A model generated the notes under the pieces. That model did not search any database. It worked only from the letters and a program-made list of their open reading frames with translations, and was not told where the DNA came from. Below are positions 61,256-64,000 of a stretch of DNA of 64,000 bases, one piece after another. Numbering within the stretch: position 1 is the stretch's first letter; each line of letters begins with the position of its first letter. The position numbers and the translations under genes were made by a program. Origin of the DNA: Salibacterium aidingense DSM 18341 (GTDB lineage Bacteria > Bacillota > Bacilli > Bacillales > Marinococcaceae); NCBI RefSeq assembly GCF_000429685.1, contig NZ_AUCI01000001.1, positions 186,001 to 250,000 on the forward strand, read 5' to 3'.

Positions 61256-62827
61256 CTACTTTCCTGTTGTATAGTGAAAATATTTGAAATCTGCCGGAGT
61301 TCCGGCTCCACTCAAGTCCTGGCTGCACATTCCAGTGAAGGTGCCTGTAAAGCGTATGTAATCTGCATTATCATCGGATAAGTGAGAAATATCCGCTTCC
61401 CCGCCGATTTTTTCCCATTCCTCTCCATCCGTAGAATAATAGAACTGCAGCCGCTCCCGGTTGACGATTCCTTTAAGATAAATGGGTCCTTCTTCCGGCA
61501 AGGAAATTTTCCGGACGATCTCCTCATATTTGCCGGCTGTCGTTTCAATGATTCCTAAACATCTTCCCATTTCCTCATCATGACTGACGTTAAGATACAC
61601 GTGGTCTTCTGTATCGTAATAAAAAATAAGACCGGCCATCTGCTGAAAATACTCCGGAGAAAACTCCAGACATGTTTCGACTTCCGCCTCAAAGCTGTCC
61701 AGTCTCCTGGCGAGTAAACTTTGACGATGAAGAGAGTTCAGCGATTCTCCGCCTTTTAATCGGAGATAGCCTTCTCTTTCCTTTATAGAAACCCAATCAT
61801 TGGTGAATGGGCGCCGCAAAGATTTCCAATGGTGCTTCAGGTTTTCACCGGTAAAATCATCAACATTTTCTTCCTGCTGCGGTAAAAATTCTTCGAGATC
61901 CGGTATTTCCACCTCTGTTTGCGGGGAGCTTCCCCCTTCAACACGGATCCAGTCATCTGACGTCCAGTAACATTTCTGTAGTGCTGTTTCTCTTCCGAGG
62001 ATGCACCGGCCGTCTTTTACGGGGCGCCCGCATAGATGAGCAAGATACCATTCGCCCTGCTGTGTTTCGACCAAGCTTCCGTGCCCGCCCTTCTGCAAAT
62101 AGGCATCGGTTCTATGAGATGTCAATACAGGGTTGGTTGGATCTACTTCATAAGGGCCGAAAAGAGAAGGACTGCGTGCGATGGTTACGGCATGTTCGTA
62201 ACCAGTTCCGCCTTCTGCTGTCACTAAATAATAGTAGCCATTCCGCTTATACACGTGGGGAGCTTCCGTCACGCCAAGTTCTGTCCCCTTGAAAACATTA
62301 GTGACCGGTCCGACAAGCCTTCTTTTTTCCGGAGAATACTGCTGAATAACAATCCCGGCAAAAGAGTGGTTTCCGGATCGATAATCCCACAGCATATTTA
62401 ACAGCCATTTGCTGCCGTCTTCGTCGTGAAACAGAGAAGGATCAAACCCGCTGCTGTTCAAATAGATGGGTTCAGACCATGGCCCTTCTATATTTTCAGC
62501 TGTTACTAAGTAATTATGGGAGTCTTTATAAGCTCCTGTTCTGCTTTTCATATCTGTATAGATGAGATAAAAAAGACCGTCCGAATAGCTGAGACATGGG
62601 GCCCACACCCCGCCGGAATCAATATTTCCTATCATATCAAGCTGAGACCTTCTCTGTAATGGCGAGGGCAGAAGCTCCCAATGTTCCAGATCCTTCGAAT
62701 GGTAAAGTTCCACCCCTGGAAACCACTCAAAGGTAGACGTCGCGATAAAATAATCATCTCCCACCCTGAGAATAGAAGGATCAGGATGAAAGCCCGGAAG
62801 TACTGGATTTACTATTTTCTTTGTCAT
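61256..62827 (-). CDS. xynB: GH43 beta-xylosidase
   Basis: Inverting xylosidase of 523 residues with a five-bladed propeller and C-terminal beta-sandwich. NPVLPGFHPDPSILRVGDDYF carries the catalytic base Asp16. SGFDPSLFHDEDGSKWLLNM holds the pKa-modulating Asp. GTELGVTEAPHVYKRNGYYYL has the general acid Glu. The C-terminal DUF1349/GH43_C2-like domain starts near 315. There is no signal peptide. It is preceded 37 bases upstream by an ABC sugar permease, implying uptake of xylobiose or larger and cleavage inside the cell. Possession of both GH52 and GH43 enzymes in tandem is notable. Confidence 0.93.
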   Translation of the reverse strand: MTKKIVNPVLPGFHPDPSILRVGDDYFIATSTFEWFPGVELYHSKDLEHWELLPSPLQRRSQLDMIGNIDSGGVWAPCLSYSDGLFYLIYTDMKSRTGAYKDSHNYLVTAENIEGPWSEPIYLNSSGFDPSLFHDEDGSKWLLNMLWDYRSGNHSFAGIVIQQYSPEKRRLVGPVTNVFKGTELGVTEAPHVYKRNGYYYLVTAEGGTGYEHAVTIARSPSLFGPYEVDPTNPVLTSHRTDAYLQKGGHGSLVETQQGEWYLAHLCGRPVKDGRCILGRETALQKCYWTSDDWIRVEGGSSPQTEVEIPDLEEFLPQQEENVDDFTGENLKHHWKSLRRPFTNDWVSIKEREGYLRLKGGESLNSLHRQSLLARRLDSFEAEVETCLEFSPEYFQQMAGLIFYYDTEDHVYLNVSHDEEMGRCLGIIETTAGKYEEIVRKISLPEEGPIYLKGIVNRERLQFYYSTDGEEWEKIGGEADISHLSDDNADYIRFTGTFTGMCSQDLSGAGTPADFKYFHYTTGK

Positions 62828-62864
62828 GTTACAGCCGCCTTTCTGTAAGGGTATTCAACAATTG

Positions 62865-63686
62865 CTATCCTTTTACCGATCCTGCAGCCAATCCCTTGAT
62901 AATTTTTTCCTGAGCAACAAAATATACCAGTAACAATGGAATGCTGGCTAAGGAAAGGGCCGCCATCAACCCCGGAATATTAACAGAAAACTCTCCATAA
63001 AATTCCCTTAACCCAATCGGGAGCGTGGCCGCTTCATCTGAGTTCGTCAGAACCAAAGCAAAGATAAATTCATTCCATATATGAATGAAATTGTAAATGG
63101 CGACTGTGGAAGTGGCTGGTATCAATAAAGGAAAAAGAATCTTCCAGAACAGTTGAAAATGTCCACAGCCATCAATTTTTGCAGACTCTTCCAGTTCTTT
63201 CGGCAGTTCTGACATAAACTGCGTATAAATAACCACCGATATCGGAAGAGCAAACGCAACATAAGGACCTATCAATCCCCATATTGTGTTATAAAGCCCC
63301 AGATTCTGTGTCAGCAAAAAAATTGGGATTAACGTGGTATGAATGGGAATCATCATTCCGACCATAAATAACAGCAGCAGCGGCCGGTTTAACTTGAATT
63401 TCATTCTGGAGATGGGATAACTGGCCATAGCACCGAAAATAATAACCAGCACGACCGATATCACGGAAACTACTAAACTATTCCAGAAGAAATGAAAGAA
63501 GTTGGTTTCGAACAAGGCGGTATAATTTTCAAAGGAGAAGTTCTCTGGTAATGCCCAGGGGGCAGAACTGAATTCTCCCTGATCTTTAAACGATGTATTC
63601 AGCATGATGAAAAACGGGAGCCCTGTGAATAAAAGAATAAGAATCGCAACGATGTACAGCGGGGTCTGCTTGATTTTTTTCAGCAT
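62865..63686 (-). CDS. sugar ABC transporter permease (MalG type)
   Basis: CUT1-family inner permease of 273 residues with six helices. The EAA-loop motif reads PKELEESAKIDGCGHFQLFWKILFPLL (about 180-206), the contact site for the ATPase. It begins TPLYIVAILILLFTGLPFFIMLNTSFKD. One base separates its start from the preceding permease stop. Placed directly before two beta-xylosidases, it most likely imports xylo-oligosaccharides. The ATPase is probably the shared MsmK/MsmX type encoded elsewhere. Confidence 0.92.
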   Translation of the reverse strand: MLKKIKQTPLYIVAILILLFTGLPFFIMLNTSFKDQGEFSSAPWALPENFSFENYTALFETNFFHFFWNSLVVSVISVVLVIIFGAMASYPISRMKFKLNRPLLLLFMVGMMIPIHTTLIPIFLLTQNLGLYNTIWGLIGPYVAFALPISVVIYTQFMSELPKELEESAKIDGCGHFQLFWKILFPLLIPATSTVAIYNFIHIWNEFIFALVLTNSDEAATLPIGLREFYGEFSVNIPGLMAALSLASIPLLLVYFVAQEKIIKGLAAGSVKG

Positions 63687-63687
63687 A

Positions 63688-64000
63688 TCAATAATCCGCC
63701 TTTCGTTTGTTGTCTAACGTGATAATAATTACCGTAACGATGAATGCGATGATAAACATCATGGAAGACACCGTGCTCCCATATCCCATGTTAAAATTGG
63801 TAAAGGTTTGATCATACATATACGTAGCCATTAAATCCGTGGCATTATTAGGGCCTCCGCCTGTCATGATGTATATTAAGTCAAAATACTTCAAAGCCCC
63901 GATAATGGACAAAATAGCAGATGTCACGATAATTGGTTTCAACAGCGGAAATGTGATGTTTGAAAACCGCTTCCATCCCGTCGCACCATCGATGTCCGCC
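63688..64000 (-). CDS. sugar ABC transporter permease (MalF/UgpA type), partial
   Basis: C-terminal 104 residues of a CUT1 permease. The N-terminus lies beyond the window. The visible frame enters as ADIDGATGWKRFSNITFPLL, the end of the EAA-loop motif. Then come IIVTSAILSIIGALKYFDLIYIMTGGGPNNATDLMATYMYD, the family-typical segment, and a final helix VSSMMFIIAFIVTVIII. The frame has no start codon with a ribosome site inside the window. It is partner of the MalG-type permease that follows at once. Confidence 0.9.
   Translation of the reverse strand, partial: ADIDGATGWKRFSNITFPLLKPIIVTSAILSIIGALKYFDLIYIMTGGGPNNATDLMATYMYDQTFTNFNMGYGSTVSSMMFIIAFIVTVIIITLDNKRKADY

Noticed and set aside
1-64000. 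CRISPR arrays, tRNA/rRNA genes, T-box or metabolite riboswitches
   Set aside because: No regularly spaced repeats, no cloverleaf-like or rRNA-like segments, and no recognisable riboswitch core were seen. The ilvE leader in particular shows no T-box sequence.

Overview
The window reads as chromosome of a low-to-moderate GC Firmicute of the family Bacillaceae, probably an alkaliphilic or salt-tolerant, plant-polysaccharide-using species. The grounds are AGGAGG-type ribosome binding sites, occasional GTG/TTG starts, XylR-type ROK repressors, CcpA cre-like boxes, SLH surface proteins, a GH52 beta-xylosidase, a nifS/nadBCA divergon, YdaT-like and YyaL-like proteins, and acid-rich extracellular proteins. 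No rRNA, tRNA, CRISPR array, prophage or intact insertion sequence was seen.

Layout. 0-2.4 kb: a cut-off CDF metal exporter under a CadC-type ArsR repressor with a cadO-like operator, a DUF3021/LytTR pair, and an orphan GvpU-like gene. 2.8-7.6 kb: a 1603-residue SLH surface protein. 8-15.2 kb: a glycolate/glyoxylate operon in the order glcE-glcF-glcD-FAH-family hydrolase-glcB, converting glycolate to glyoxylate and condensing it with acetyl-CoA to malate. 15.5-20.2 kb: nadB-nadC-nadA divergent from nifS. 20.4-25 kb: ilvE, a TM2-like protein, a 2-hydroxyacid dehydrogenase and YyaL. 25.3-26.8 kb: an AT-rich serine hydrolase flanked by empty DNA.

27.1-34.8 kb: an accessory catabolic locus. A TRAP transporter (dctP-dctQ-dctM) is followed by a HIT protein, a medium-chain dehydrogenase and a D-lyxose isomerase. 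A divergent ROK repressor, a cre box and a convergent aldo/keto reductase adjoin it. Its substrate is not obvious. 35-48.6 kb: an unrecognised membrane protein/lipoprotein pair, nagZ, aldA, bgaB with its own ROK regulator, a YdaT-like stress protein, a second SLH protein, yhdT-panF, and a CNNM/CorC-type protein.

48.8-64 kb: a hexuronate-type module (GntR + KduD-like dehydrogenase) and then a xylose/xylo-oligosaccharide regulon: xylR, xylFGH, xylAB, GH52 and GH43 beta-xylosidases, and two sugar ABC permeases (the last cut by the window end). Three XylR-operator-like palindromes sit at xylR, xylF and xylA, and cre-like boxes at xylF and xylA. This suggests xylose induction combined with carbon catabolite repression. 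Cytoplasmic xylosidases next to an oligosaccharide importer imply uptake of xylo-oligosaccharides followed by intracellular cleavage to xylose.

Two copies of a long palindromic intergenic repeat, a GC-rich dispersed repeat, and a 23-nt element shared by the glcE and glcB leaders are the most notable non-coding signals.
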